DNA of 64,000 bases from Melastoma dodecandrum (GCA_029817715.1 JARUPY010000495.1:372001-436000); one strand, 5' to 3'. Counted from the first letter of the stretch, positions 1 to 10,650 are shown. Numbers and translations are program-made. The notes: generated from the sequence alone by a model not told the origin.

Positions 1-627
1 AAACGGAGCTTCCCCTGACGGTATCTCTTCTACGGGTGCTTTACCAGGCCGGCGAGGGGGTATGCCACTAGCATATCTGTTTGTTTCACCCTGCGTTTCA
101 CTGTCGTCGTCTACCGGGTTCACTGCATACACAGCGTTTGACCTCCAAGATCTGGCAGATCGAGAGGAGGTAGGCCTCGAGGGGGACATCCTGTCCCTAT
201 TGCAGGCCTCTTTAGCACGCTGGTTAGCGCCGCTCCAAGGCTCATCCTCTTGGAACCACACATTGCGCCTCTCTGCGCGTCGGGCATCTCTCATGAAAGA
301 ATTCTCCCTGTCTACGGGGGCATTTGGCCTTGCAGTGGCGCTTGGCCTATTTAAAGCACTGAGTTGCTCCAGAATCTGAGTTATATTATCTTGTAATCCA
401 GTGACATATCTGTCCATCAGATTCCTCAGATCATTCAATTCTTTATGGAACTCAAGCCTGGATAAGAACATAGAAGGGGTATGTACGCCGAAATCAGGTT
501 GATTCGGTGTTTCTTGGCTTCCTAGAGCCGTGGTTTCGACATTTATATCCCCTGCTATAAACTGACCGTCTCCATCTAATGGAGGTGGAGGGTCGCGATT
601 AGCTCCACTCATGGTACTCTTAGCCAT
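1..627 (-). CDS. Gag N-terminus, Tat-type retrotransposon (partial, open at window edge)
   Basis: The minus-strand frame is open from an ATG at 627 to the window edge, about 209 codons. I chose this start because the related gag of the nested element has the same MAK start (ATG at 34612); an internal ATG lies at 612. Visible segments shared with the gag at 22398-23949 are PPPPLDGD, SRLEFHKE, LSALNRPSA, a VYAVNP segment and RRPGKAP, in the same order. Gag forms the capsid-like particle in which reverse transcription takes place. This N-terminal part is acidic and proline-rich; the capsid core would lie further left, outside the window. I see no frameshift or stop in this stretch, unlike the nested copy. 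Confidence 0.85.
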   Translation of the reverse strand, partial: MAKSTMSGANRDPPPPLDGDGQFIAGDINVETTALGSQETPNQPDFGVHTPSMFLSRLEFHKELNDLRNLMDRYVTGLQDNITQILEQLSALNRPSATARPNAPVDRENSFMRDARRAERRNVWFQEDEPWSGANQRAKEACNRDRMSPSRPTSSRSARSWRSNAVYAVNPVDDDSETQGETNRYASGIPPRRPGKAPVEEIPSGEAPF

Positions 628-651
628 CTGTGGACTTTAAACTTTCTCGTG

Positions 652-669
652 CTCCCACAGTGGTCGCCA
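652..669 (-). other. Primer-binding site of element A
   Basis: On the minus strand the sequence TGGCGACCACTGTGGGAG begins six bases after the end of the LTR. Tat/Ogre-type elements commonly have TGGCG-type primer sites complementary to a tRNA 3' end. I have not identified the tRNA. Confidence 0.6.
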
Positions 670-675
670 AAAACG

Positions 676-1672
676 TGTACGCGTCGAAACGAATCACGTC
701 GAAAATATTTGGCAATAATACTCACAGGGTATTTAGATGTGATCGCCAGTAAGTAAAAGAAATAGATTGAATTGAATAAATGAAGTCTTACAATAAGAAA
801 AATATGCTTACAGCCATAAAAAATAAAGTTAGGATGGTGCGCCGTAGACAATGTCGGAGACTTGCTGCTGGGCGCTGCAAACTAAGAGGATGATGATGCA
901 ATGTCGTAGACTTGATGCTAGACGCTGCAGGCTTGCGAATTGGGGCGTTGGTGACGTCGTAGACTTGACGCTGGGCGCTGTAGACTTGTGAATCTGGCGG
1001 ATGACGTCGTAGACTTGATAACAGAGCGCTGTAGACTTGCGATCCTGGACGGCGAAAATTGGTTGCTAGGGCTTGGTGAACGGAGTGTAGACGAGCATGG
1101 TGGCAGATATGGATACCAAGGCTACAGTTGCACACCCTGGTGACGGAATCGAAGGCGAAGTTGTTTTGTCGGGACTACGGTGGCTCGTCCTGGCGGTGGA
1201 ATGCTAGCGGGAATTGGCGACCAGAGCTACGGTTGTTCACTCTGGCGGTGGAAGTGAAAACCAATGAAAGCTCACGAGTTTTGCCCAGGCCGGGGAATCC
1301 TAACAACTACGGGGTAACGAGCAATACAAGGCTTCTGTTTAGCTGATTGATCGTGATTTTCTTTGGGAAGATCTCATTCCTTTTATATTCGGTCTTATGG
1401 GTCTGTCACGTTCTCCGAAGATCCTCCCAATCCAAACTGCCTTCTGTGGATCTCAGAGCAACAAATCGTCTTTTAAGACGTGCGACCTGTGCAGACGTGG
1501 GCTGTAGAATCCGCGGATCTCGGAGTCAACAAACAGTCTTTTAAGACGTGTGACCTGTGCAGACGTGGGCTGTAGACTTGGTGCGAACGCACGCCCTTTC
1601 TCATTCGCGACATTCCTCTCGTGGGCTTTAAATCGTCAGAGAGTAGCCCCAAGATAGCTTATCATGTCAACA
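676..1672 (-). repeat. 5' LTR of element A
   Basis: On the plus strand it begins TGTACGCG and ends ATCATGTCAACA, so it has TG...CA ends. It aligns with the LTRs at 12303-13263 and 34647-35727, including the shared blocks ATTTGGCAAT, ATGCTTACAGCCATAAAAAAT and TGATTGATCGTG. Between about 840 and 1050 it holds degenerate repeats built round a GTAGACTTG motif, at the place where the related LTRs carry a clean 50-bp tandem array. Confidence 0.8.
1381..1387 (-). promoter_or_regulatory. LTR TATA box, element A
   Basis: The minus-strand sequence reads TATAAAA. A TATA sequence occupies the same place in both LTRs of the nested Tat element (12951-12957 and 35395-35401), downstream of the shared GATCAATCAGC block in the direction of transcription. 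It is the likely promoter that drives element RNA towards gag. Confidence 0.5.
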
Positions 1673-3140
1673 CCTGCTCCCTGTGGCTATGCATACCCGT
1701 CTTAGTCCCTCACCTTCTGTGCTCCCGGGGTTCTACCCTTCTCTCCGGCCCACTCCACGTTGGCCACGCCAGCCACCTGTCGGACGTTTCCCACCAACGT
1801 CTCCTGCCACTTCCAACCAAGTCCCTCGTGGCCCTCGACTCACCTCCCAGAAGACTTCACCATCGATGCAGTCTTCTGCAGCTCACGTCCCTCGTGTGTG
1901 GCTAACAAGACTCAAACCATTGAAAAATTACAAGCTTCAACGTCTGACCAATGTATCAGATGTTTTCTGTGCAGTTACAATGACAACCGAATGCTTATTT
2001 ATACACATTACAAAAACGTGAAGTATAAAAGGTAGAATAAAAGAAGTTCGTCTAAATTCTAGATAAAAAAAATCGAACCAGAAAGATTAGATACTATAAT
2101 TCCGGGAGTTACGAAGGAGACTTGGAGCTCACCCCCTTACTAACTGGAATAAAAGAATTAGTAGATCTGTTCCGGATTTGTTCACAGAAGAAAAATGGCC
2201 CCCTGATGAATTGTAACTTTTCGAGGAACCCTTCATCAGTGGCACGGACAAAGTCAGGGAAAACCTTTAGCAAATATAGCTTCTACACTTAGATGAAAAA
2301 CGAATAAATCAATTATATTAGTTCCCTTAATAATCAAATGATATCTCTCATTGGTAAGTATTCGTTGGGGATGAGATCTGACCAAGATCAATTGATTTCA
2401 TCAACTCCCAATAGATAACCGTTGCAGAAGTTTATAGATTACGATAACCTTCTATGTGTGGAAAAAATTAAAATTAACTTACATGATTTATTTTGTGAGA
2501 TTCATTCATTTCTTTTAATGAATCTGGATAAACAGCACGTTTTTATTAACCAAAGAAGAATTAAGAATGGAAGATGATGTTCGTATGAGATATAGTCAAT
2601 TATGTAGAACCTACAATTTATTTCCTTCAATTGAAAAATATATTATTCTCTTTATTTTTTTGGTAATGAAATCATTTGATTTCGATGAGATAATTGTCCG
2701 GATCATATTGGATAATTCCCATGGAGTATTCCCACTTAATTTCGTAATTAATTATTAATTAAAAAAGATATTTCCTTACAGAAGGTTTTTACCGGGATTA
2801 GCTTCTGTCGTGTAGAAGGTTGACTTCTGTTTCAATGCTCATCATCAAAAAAACTTCAGCAAATAATAATAATAAATATATTTTATACCCTTCTAAAACT
2901 AATTAAATTATTTTAATCAACGTTGGATGTATTTATGTAAATCACATGGACTCCTCTGAGCTTATGGATGCCACATTCTCTTTCACGGTTGTTGGGACAC
3001 TAAGACGGAGTAAATCGAAATGCGAAAACATTAGGCAGGATGCCTATTTGGGAAATAAGGATATAATGGACCTAGTCGATGGGACGACTGGGGAAGAACG
3101 AATACCCATATACTATCGGAACTTTGTGTAGGGTGACAAG
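1673..3140. other. Intergenic, no gene recognised
   Basis: The first ~330 bases have a proline/serine-rich open frame on the plus strand that I do not recognise. It might be an old retrotransposon gag piece. From about 2040 the DNA is AT-rich with only short unconvincing frames (for example 2567-2758 and 2946-3131). Nothing in it could be assigned. Confidence 0.5.
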
Positions 3141-3282
3141 GATCATCATTGCTCCCTTAGGTTGATCTCATTCCCATCGAGCTTAAGGAGATCCAAAGTG
3201 CTTTTCCCATCAAGTTTGAGACTGGTCATGTGTCGAATATAATCGACGTGGCTCATGGTCTTGTAACGGATGCAGTCCTTTT

Positions 3283-3486
3283 TCACAAGCTGCCATCGCT
3301 GAGCTTGCTCATGTCGTTGACTGGGATTTGCAGAGCAACGGTGGATGGCCATAACTGGCCTAGTTCGTCTGGCTGGCGTAGATAACGTGGCGGGATCTCG
3401 GTCGGGCACTCTGCAGCTAGAGCCTGAACGTTTGCTACTGGAAGGGATCCACTCAACTGGAGCTCATTTTCTGATCCCATCTCCAT
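3283..3486 (-). pseudogene. 2-oxoglutarate/Fe(II)-dependent dioxygenase, N-terminal exon fragment
   Basis: The minus-strand frame starts at ATG 3486 and gives a protein with SLPVANVQALAAE, then PPRYLR, then IPVNDMSKL. That order (xxPxVQxLA, IPPRYxRP, IPVIDMxxL) is typical of the N-terminus of plant SRG1/norcoclaurine-synthase-like dioxygenases, which oxidise small metabolites in the cytosol. The frame stops after 67 codons at 3283. The neighbouring frame (to 3146) shows none of the following family motifs (WGFFQLxNHG, the HxD...H iron ligands). An extra Q inside the normally continuous YLRPDE stretch is another sign of decay. It is a first-exon relic. A TATA box lies about 145 bases upstream. 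Confidence 0.7.
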
Positions 3487-3494
3487 TTTTTCAC

Positions 3495-4050
3495 AAAAAA
3501 AAGCTATTCAGTTTTTTGTAATGATCGACCTTGTCATAAAAACAAGCTGTTCATTTTACTACCACTCGGAACTCTCACTCTCTCTCTCTCCATATCTTCT
3601 AATTCTCGATACAAATGGGGACCAAATCCCCTATTTATAGTGGGGAGCCGGACCCACGTAAGAGGATAAATATGGCCACGTAGCTCTTTCTTTGGCCTTT
3701 TACTTTACCTACTTCTTTCCTAAAATCACATCCACAATATTTTCTAGAGAAAGGTGGAACACCTGATAATGATGAGTGGGTCTTTTAGCATATGATGACT
3801 GTGTACCATAGATTTCGCACCCGAAACCTTTTTAAGCGAATTCAAACTTCTTACCACTTAGAGTAACCTTATGTTGGTCCCTTTTACTCCATTGTCTTGG
3901 GCTCTTTTCCTCTTCTCACTTTGGTCAGTTATGTTGATTCCATTGTTGCAATATGCGCCAACATTTAGTCCAACATTACTTATATTTGTGGGTCCATTAC
4001 ATGACAAGAAGCTAATGGCAAAATATATGTAAAGCAGTACCAAGATATGT
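3495..4050. repeat. Duplicated intergenic block, copy 1
   Basis: This stretch shares several collinear blocks with 37085-37845, in the same orientation: CTTGTCATAAAA, then CTCTTTTCCTCTTCT, then GTTGATTCCATT, then the region round GGGTTCATTAC/GGGTCCATTAC and ATGACAAGAA. Copy 1 lacks the 339-bp SINE found in copy 2, and so gives the empty site. The ages and full extent are not known. Confidence 0.6.
3631..3640 (-). promoter_or_regulatory. TATA box upstream of the dioxygenase fragment
   Basis: The minus-strand sequence is CTATAAATAG, a good plant TATA box, about 145 bases before the ATG at 3486. A CT-rich stretch (3569-3590) lies between it and the start codon, as in many plant 5' leaders. It would have been the promoter of the now broken gene. 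Confidence 0.55.
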
Positions 4051-6681
4051 ACTCAATGCAGAGCGGCGATATTCTTCGTTTCCACTTGTTGATATTAAAA
4101 GCGGAATACTAATGTGAACACAAAATTCTGTTGTCTTAATATAACACTGAAAATGATGTACAAATTGTCATATTAAAATACAAGCGGATTCATATACTCG
4201 ATTCATATCATCCATATACTTCTTTTCCACTGTTAATATTAAAAGCAAAATACTGCATATTACTTAATCGAAGCCCCACACTTCTTTGCCTCCGGCACTC
4301 CACTTCTCCATTGTTATTTGTGTCGTTTCCGAAACGTCGCGACGGGCGGGCTACTCCACGAACTCCTTCGAGAAATTGTCAAAAAAAAGAAGAAAATCCA
4401 CAATTATGACAAAAGTTACTGTGATGGGTCTAATGTTCTCGATCATGATAAATTATGACCGCTTTTTTATGCGTGAAGCGCAAAAATAAAAAAGAAAATC
4501 TAACCGACAAATCATACATAATATGTCGTGTAGAAATACTTTGAGCTTTTAAGTATTGTATTCCGGAGTCATAGGACATCACAAAATTGATGTAATACAT
4601 TGCCGCCTCATGCAGCTGAGAGGGAAAGTAGATTTCTCATTTTATTTTATTAGAAAAAATGGTTCATACTGTTTAGCAACAAGAATTCTGGGTAACAGAT
4701 CTCAGTGCTATCTGTGGATCGGCGGTTCAGAATTCGGGCCCAAAGCACGCAGGCTTTCGAGGGAAGTAGTTGTGGAAACACACCGAAAGATTGGCCTACG
4801 GACGAAACAGCTACCAAGTGATGGAGGCTGCCAGACGACATGGGTTATCAGACGACGCAAGAGGATCAAACGACAGTCAGTTGGGTGAACGAGTAAACTT
4901 TGCAGCTAAAGCTAGGGGGCAATATGGTCGATCAACATCTGTCATGGAAAGATTTGGACGATCTCAAGACATGAAATGACATAGTTGCCAAAATCACCCG
5001 AATGGAACAGAGATATTCCATGACTGGCAACATGGCTACTAGACATATGTACAATATTTTATTTTCATATTCACGTAGTACTAGCATGTAGGGTCTTTAC
5101 TTTGGCATTACAAACAACATGTTTACATATGGACAAATATAGCCTTTTATTTTTCAGCATTCAAGCATCTTGTTTCCACCGAAGGTGGCATTCATAAGTG
5201 CTCTTGCTTAAGGTGTCGTTCCTTTGTCTCCTTTCTTTCAAACAGCGATCACACACATTCAACGAACCTCCAACTACCATTTGCTAGTAGTGTCAGAGAT
5301 TTCCGACATGCTCGAGTCTAGCTTGTTCAACAATTACTTCCGAAGCGAACACATACAAAAGAAGAGTTGACTACATTCATCTTATTACAATCGAATGCAA
5401 AAAATGAAAAGAGTTCAAATAAAATTATCAGTAAACTAGAATTGCAATAGTTATAATTCAAATGAAATTTTAGTTTCTATCTTTGTTTTTAATTAAAAAG
5501 ATAAAAATATAAATAATTTTTAAAAGACACAAATTTATATAACTTATAAATAGGTCAAACGTACTCTCCTTGATGTGATTAGAAAAGATAATAAAGATGG
5601 ATTTAGAATTCCAATTGATCCAATTTTAGATTGTAACCAAATTAAAATTCTACCTTTCGAATTGGAAATCTAACCCTAGTTCCAATTAATAATACCATCT
5701 AACAAACGGCATTATGGATCCAAAAAAAATGCTTGTACTAGGAGTTTGCTCTTGAGGATGAGGCATAGGTTTACATTTCTTCTTATGGCCATTCCGTAAA
5801 TACTTACTTCGCATCTCCGGGCCTTTCTTCGATAGCTTGTTTTGGCTTTTTGATTCTACACCTATTGCTTTCTTATTGAGTCCCAGTATGCTGCACATAC
5901 CTTGTGGCACTTGTATCACGGAAAGTTGGTGCAAATATCAGCTTTTATTATCATTCAAGCATTCGGATTACTCTATGTGTTTGACACATGAATTTTTGGG
6001 CCTCGTCCTCAATGGGCCAAAGAGGTAAGACTCCGTGTGAACCCCATTTGAGGACCAATGTTAGCGTTATGACGATCACGTAAACACTATAAATTCAATA
6101 CTGTTCGATTTCCAGTATTGTATATACTTGTATTCGTTTACTTTACAGCGACCACATGAAAAACTGTAAATTTCGACACGTGTTGCGGGAAACACAATTC
6201 CGCACCAACACTATGTTAAGCTAGATCTATGGGAGACGGGGGCATATGCAAATCCTTTGTTAAATATATATTGCGCGAAAATATGGAAGGGCTGGATAAG
6301 TCTCGTACACACGTTGGCCATGTATGACAATAGTCGTGTTCGTGAGGTGGACGAGTAGATGTTTCCTTTGGAAGCATTTGATTGTTCATTGTCCCAAAAA
6401 TGTCATAGTCAATTTCTATATTGTGAGGTGGTGGTCGATTTCCCACCCAAGTAAAGTAAGAAAGATCCTAATCGCTGTTATTCGACTTAAACCATTAGTT
6501 TTAAAAGAAGTAAGTGATAATTTTGTTAAAGCTTTTCAAAAGTAAAATCGAATAAGTTTTCGACACAGTTGCCTTCGTTGGATAAGTGCACATGCGGACC
6601 TTGTCTTATCCTTCTCGCTTCTTCCTTCTTTAGGCTTCAATTCCTTAGTGTTTCCTTCTTGCTAACATCCTACATAGGTGA
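4051..6681. other. Intergenic, no gene recognised
   Basis: Only short frames occur here. The longest (4556-4888, plus strand, 110 codons, arginine-rich) and a minus-strand frame at 5686-5934 match no family I know. A stretch from 6059 (TGTTAGCG) to 6210 (CACCAACA) has TG...CA ends and could be a short LTR relic, but I see no partner copy. Confidence 0.4.
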
Positions 6682-6686
6682 GATAA

Positions 6687-8984
6687 TGAAACGACCTACA
6701 AAAATTTTCAAATTTAATTAGGAAGTCCGACCGTAATTGAATGGTCAAAACAGCGGATACGACAAATTTAGGGTCTTCCTCGCGTTGTCATTCTTTGACC
6801 AGTCCGATAAGTTTTGCCAAGTGTATCTTTTTTCCCATATCTCTGCAACACTAAAATAAATTCTCCATCTGGGGTCAGCGATGATTCGCTGAGTACGCCC
6901 TACCCATGCATAAGCGGAAACAATGAAGCATCTATATAACCCTAACGTGCATCTTTTAGAAATCATTATGCATACGGATACTCAGAAAATACAGGAAAAC
7001 AAACAATTAATCTTATCATCCGCACTGAACTTATCATGATAAAGCATAGATTAAACAGTAGCCATTCAACTGTAAGAAAGAAATCACCGTAACGATAGTG
7101 ACTCCCTCAAACTCTCTTTCCATCAATACCATCACTTCGATCGGTGCCAGGACCACCGAAGTACATCCCCACCCACTCCTCCGGGAGCGCCCGGGTAACG
7201 GCAACAGGTACGACCGCGAGTGGTCGTCGCCTCCTGTCCTCCTCCAACATCTCAGTCGGGTAACACATCCAAACAGAGATCGATTCCCTCTCAAAATCAA
7301 TTCGATCTAGTCCAGCGAGTTCGATATAAAACAGATGATTGAAGTTTGATCCTCACCAGATCACGTATATAGCTACCATGATGAGAAACCATGCTGCGCC
7401 CACATAGCCGTACAGCTCACAAGCAATCCGGCGTGGCCGATCCGACCAGAAACAACGATCAGCTTCTTTACGACTGGAAGGATGCTCGGTACTCTCCGAA
7501 CCCCAACCACCTTCAACCGGAGTTGGACGTGGCTGGTCCAATCCGAAAAATCGAGTCATCCTCTCATCGAATCAGCCGACGCAACCGTATCACGATCCCC
7601 AGCCACCGCCCCCTCATTTCTGCAGTGGACGCAACACAATCCTCACGCGCATACTGGACAGACTTCGCATTCAGCAAATCAACACTCGCTCACAGCCATC
7701 ACAACTCACATTGCTAGCAAAATTCGCAGAATTCATTGACAGAGGTTCACGTTCTGCACGACAGATTCATAAGGCTGCACTGCAGAACTTTGTCCTTGCC
7801 AAACTTCATCCGATCCGTGCGAAGTCTCCAGCATGACACTCCGCACGACATCAACTCGCCACGGGGCCTTACGACCCTGGCAGCTCATCTGTGCCGGCCA
7901 ATCGCCAGCACTATTTCCTTAACACAGAATGAACGTGTGTACTGAACCAGGGGCAAGCTCACGCCAGTTCCCCCGGCTGTTCCGTCTCTCCCTCCTATCG
8001 TCTCACCGAGACGAGTAGTGCACAGAACCAGGGTAAGCATACGCTCTGCCCCGACTGTGTCCGCCTCTCCCTCTTTCCGTTCCGCCGAAGCGGATCGTAT
8101 GCAGAACCAGGGACAAGCATACGCTCTTTCCCCGGCTGTGTTCGGCTCATCTCACCCATCCTTCCCCTGGTAGTCTCACACAAAAACCCACGACACCAAA
8201 CATACACATTCAGCACAACAGAGCACAAGAGAACAGGGGAAGGGGGAGGACGTACCTGGACTATCAAACCCTCACGCCTCACCACCGTCCCCGAGTCTAC
8301 ACAACCCAGGGCCGATCAGCGAGCTCCAGCTCGTCCCCGAGTCCTTCTTACTCTCCGCGATCCCCGGAATCTGTTTCTATCCCTTTTGTTTTGGATGAGG
8401 GTCGGGATCTACTTCCCCTTTAACCCTCAAAGGAAGAACACCCGACTGGGAAAAACGAGAACGAATCCCCCCCTCCCCTCAACTTCTTTCTTTAGTTTTC
8501 TTTTTTTTTTACCCTTGTCTTATTTCCTAATTTATGTTATTACGTCCCCGAATTTTAAAGCGTAATAGCAACTAGGTCCGTTTTATTTTCTTTCATTAAT
8601 TCGTCCCACCAATGGTTTGTTACGGTATTTTAAATTCCTTTTTGTTATTATAATTGTTACCTGTAACTCTAGTTATCGTTAATTAATTTGATTAAGATTC
8701 ATCTATCCAAAATCCTCGACGTTAATACGCTAACAAAAATCGTTACCCGAACTCGATAACGTTAGGTCAAGGCGTCTCCTTTCTCGTGTGACGTAGCCAC
8801 ACGTAATCGAATCCGAAATCTCGACAATGCCTCGTTAATAACGTCCGTTGATCACGAGAATACTAGACTATCGTGTCCACGTCAGATTCTAACTAAGTCC
8901 AAATTTGACTCGCCCACAATTCTTATTCCAATCAATTATTTACATGTGTATATAATATACCATTGAATTTTACGGGTCGTTACA
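6687..8984 (-). mobile_element. Solo LTR, 2298 bp, of a Gypsy element
   Basis: On the plus strand it begins TGAAACGACC and ends GGGTCGTTACA; the two ends form a short inverted repeat. It is flanked by a perfect 5-bp target duplication, GATAA, at 6682-6686 and 8985-8989. There is no gag-pol between the ends. A solo LTR arises when the two LTRs of a full element recombine and lose the interior. The minus-strand beginning, TGTAACGACCC, resembles the start of the Gypsy LTR at 52837-54728, so I give it minus orientation. A diverged relative lies in opposite orientation at 10785-12302/35728. Confidence 0.85.
7945..8140. repeat. Diverged tandem repeat inside the solo LTR
   Basis: About three copies of an ~85-bp unit carry the recurring pieces GAACCAGGG, AAGC(A/T)(T/C)ACGC and CCCCGGCTGT/CCCCGACTGT, followed by CTCTCCCTC. 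The copies differ at many bases. A different triple repeat sits at the comparable place in the related LTR (12025-12190). Confidence 0.55.
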
Positions 8985-8989
8985 GATAA

Positions 8990-9436
8990 ACTTAACCCCT
9001 TAGCTACAACACTACTATCCATCATTTACGGCTAGGACGACTGGGGTATTTAATCTCATTTGTTCCCCTAGCTATCTTCTCGCGCGTCGCGTTTGACACC
9101 CCTTGGAAATTGAGGACGACAAGCCACGACTCGAGTAAGCCCATTTAGGGAGATCACGGGGATTGAACTCCACCTTTCTCCTTAGCTCTTCGGTTTCGAG
9201 TCAAGGGGTCTGTCGGATAATAATGAAGGATGAACTCGGAATTCCGCACGGACATACGATTCATTAAATAAGTAGGTGAACATGTCCATTTAAAAATAAT
9301 GAGTTCCCGCAGTTTAGATGATGGACACGATAAAACTAAAAACAATACTGTTTTAAATCATATATGTAATGTCCACGTCTCGAATTATATCCCCTGAAAA
9401 GTGAAAAATATTGAAGATCATTTCAAATTATCTACC
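8990..9436. other. Intergenic between the solo LTR and the Mutator-like element
   Basis: I see only short chance frames here and no recognisable gene, repeat or regulatory element. The right end supplies the 9-bp target of the Mutator-like element. Confidence 0.5.
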
Positions 9437-9445
9437 TAAAAATAA

Positions 9446-9620
9446 GGCAAAATATCGGATTTTGGCCCCAATTATCGGCCCATTTTCATCTGTGTCCACA
9501 ACTTTGTTTTTTTTATTTGTGGCCATAACTATGACTTCATTTTATTTTGTGGCCTCGTCGTAACGTCGTTGCCTACGTGGACTAACGGCTGAAGGAGTGT
9601 GCGAACGTGACCATCCTACG
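9446..9620 (+). repeat. Left terminal inverted repeat of the MULE
   Basis: It starts GGCAAAATATCGG and matches the reverse complement of 10104-10280 almost base for base over about 175 bases. I see roughly three differences by eye, one being ACTTCA/ACTTCG and another CGTGACC/CGTGGCC. The low divergence suggests a fairly recent insertion. Confidence 0.88.
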
Positions 9621-9665
9621 TGGCAATTCGTGGCAAACCTGTAATAGACGTTGCAGTGAATCCCC

Positions 9666-9691
9666 TAAAATCCCCAAATTTGGGGATTTTA
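9666..9691. repeat. 26-bp perfect palindrome inside the MULE
   Basis: The half-site is TAAAATCCCCAAA followed at once by its exact reverse complement, with no spacer. It lies near the inner edge of the left inverted repeat. Confidence 0.8.
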
Positions 9692-10103
9692 AACACTAAA
9701 TCGTAAGAAAACCCTAAATCACCAGAAAAGGATCGCGACCCCCACTCTCCCAAAGGGTCCGAAGTTGCATTCATGGAGTTGCCACTTGTCTGGCTCATCG
9801 TGAAACCAAGATCTGGCGACATACAAGCCACAAGCCACAAACCATCACCATCACCATCCCTTAATAAAATCACAAACCCAGATCTGGCGACAAAGAAGAA
9901 GTGCCGGGGAGAGAGAGGCAACAAACTCACAGAATAGGATGCTCGTCCACTAAACCCAAGCCAAGAACCTCACCTTTAACAGCTACGGTTGCAAGGCCAC
10001 GAAAGGTTTCGCCGTGGATTTAGGAGGAAGGATTGCGGAGGGTGATCGTCAACGAAGCTTTCTGGGATTTAGGGTTTTTTCATCAATTTGGGGTTCTTTT
10101 GTA

Positions 10104-10280
10104 ACGCAGGATGGCCACGTTCGCACACTCCTTCAGCCGTTAGTCCACGTAGGCAACGACGTTACGACGAGGCCACAAAATAAAACGAAGTCATAGTTAT
10201 GGCCACAAATAAAAAAAAACAAAGTTGTGGACACAGATGAAAATGGGCCGATAATTGGGGCCAAAATCCGATATTTTGCC
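10104..10280 (-). repeat. Right terminal inverted repeat of the MULE
   Basis: It ends CCGATATTTTGCC, the reverse complement of the left end. It includes an A-rich tract opposite the T-rich tract of the left repeat. Confidence 0.88.
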
Positions 10281-10544
10281 TAAAAATAATTATTGACAAT
10301 ATAAACAAAAACAACGAATTGCCTAACATTCAATGGCGCTATCATTTAATGTCCAACTTTTGGATCGGGTTTTTCCCAGAGAAAACTTCCACCACATTTC
10401 TAAAAATCGAATATTCATAAGTATAAAATGTTGAAAATGAAAACATATAATATAGCACGACTTCGTCTAATAGTGGAGCTTTCAGAATAGTTAAAGTCGA
10501 ACTTTTAGAACGATTGATGTAACTGTCGTACGACATAAAATACA

Positions 10545-10650
10545 ATTTATAAAGCAAATTGGTAAATATTAATTCTATTCATAAAAGTTATTGAATATTT
10601 ATCCTAAACTTTTAAGTGTAAGTAACATCAGTCTAATTAATATTGACGAG
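10545..10650 (+). repeat. ~105-bp dispersed repeat, copy 1
   Basis: This AT-rich stretch, which includes AAAAGTTATTGAATATTTAT and AAGTGTAAGTAACAT, recurs in the same orientation at 38997-39098 with few differences. I see no terminal repeats. The rest of 10290-10784 is AT-rich with no gene. Confidence 0.7.

Larger units (their letters stand above)
1..1672 (-). mobile_element. Tat-lineage Ty3/Gypsy element A, 5' part
   Basis: Reading on the minus strand, a 5' LTR (1672 to 676) is followed by a primer-binding site, a short leader and the beginning of gag, which runs off the left edge. The gag and LTR are recognisably related to those of the complete element at 12303-35727: both LTRs end in the plus-strand sequence ATCATGTCAACA, and both gag proteins begin with MAK and share a PPPPLDGD segment. 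Only one end lies in the window, so its target duplication cannot be checked. It is a sibling copy of the same or a close family, not part of the nested element. Confidence 0.85.
9446..10280. mobile_element. Non-autonomous Mutator-like element (possible Pack-MULE), 835 bp
   Basis: The ends are long inverted repeats, and the element is flanked by a perfect 9-bp direct repeat, TAAAAATAA, at 9437-9445 and 10281-10289. Nine-base duplications with long inverted repeats are the mark of Mutator-like elements. The interior (about 9621-10103) has no transposase. It is less AT-rich than its flanks and contains a minus-strand open frame (9616-9930, 104 codons) with a serine-rich beginning, and a 26-bp palindrome. 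It may hold a captured gene fragment, but I cannot name the source. Confidence 0.88.

Noticed and set aside
2040..2760. Possible organelle-derived insertion
   Set aside because: The AT-rich, codon-like texture suggested plastid DNA, but I could not match it to any plastid gene I know.
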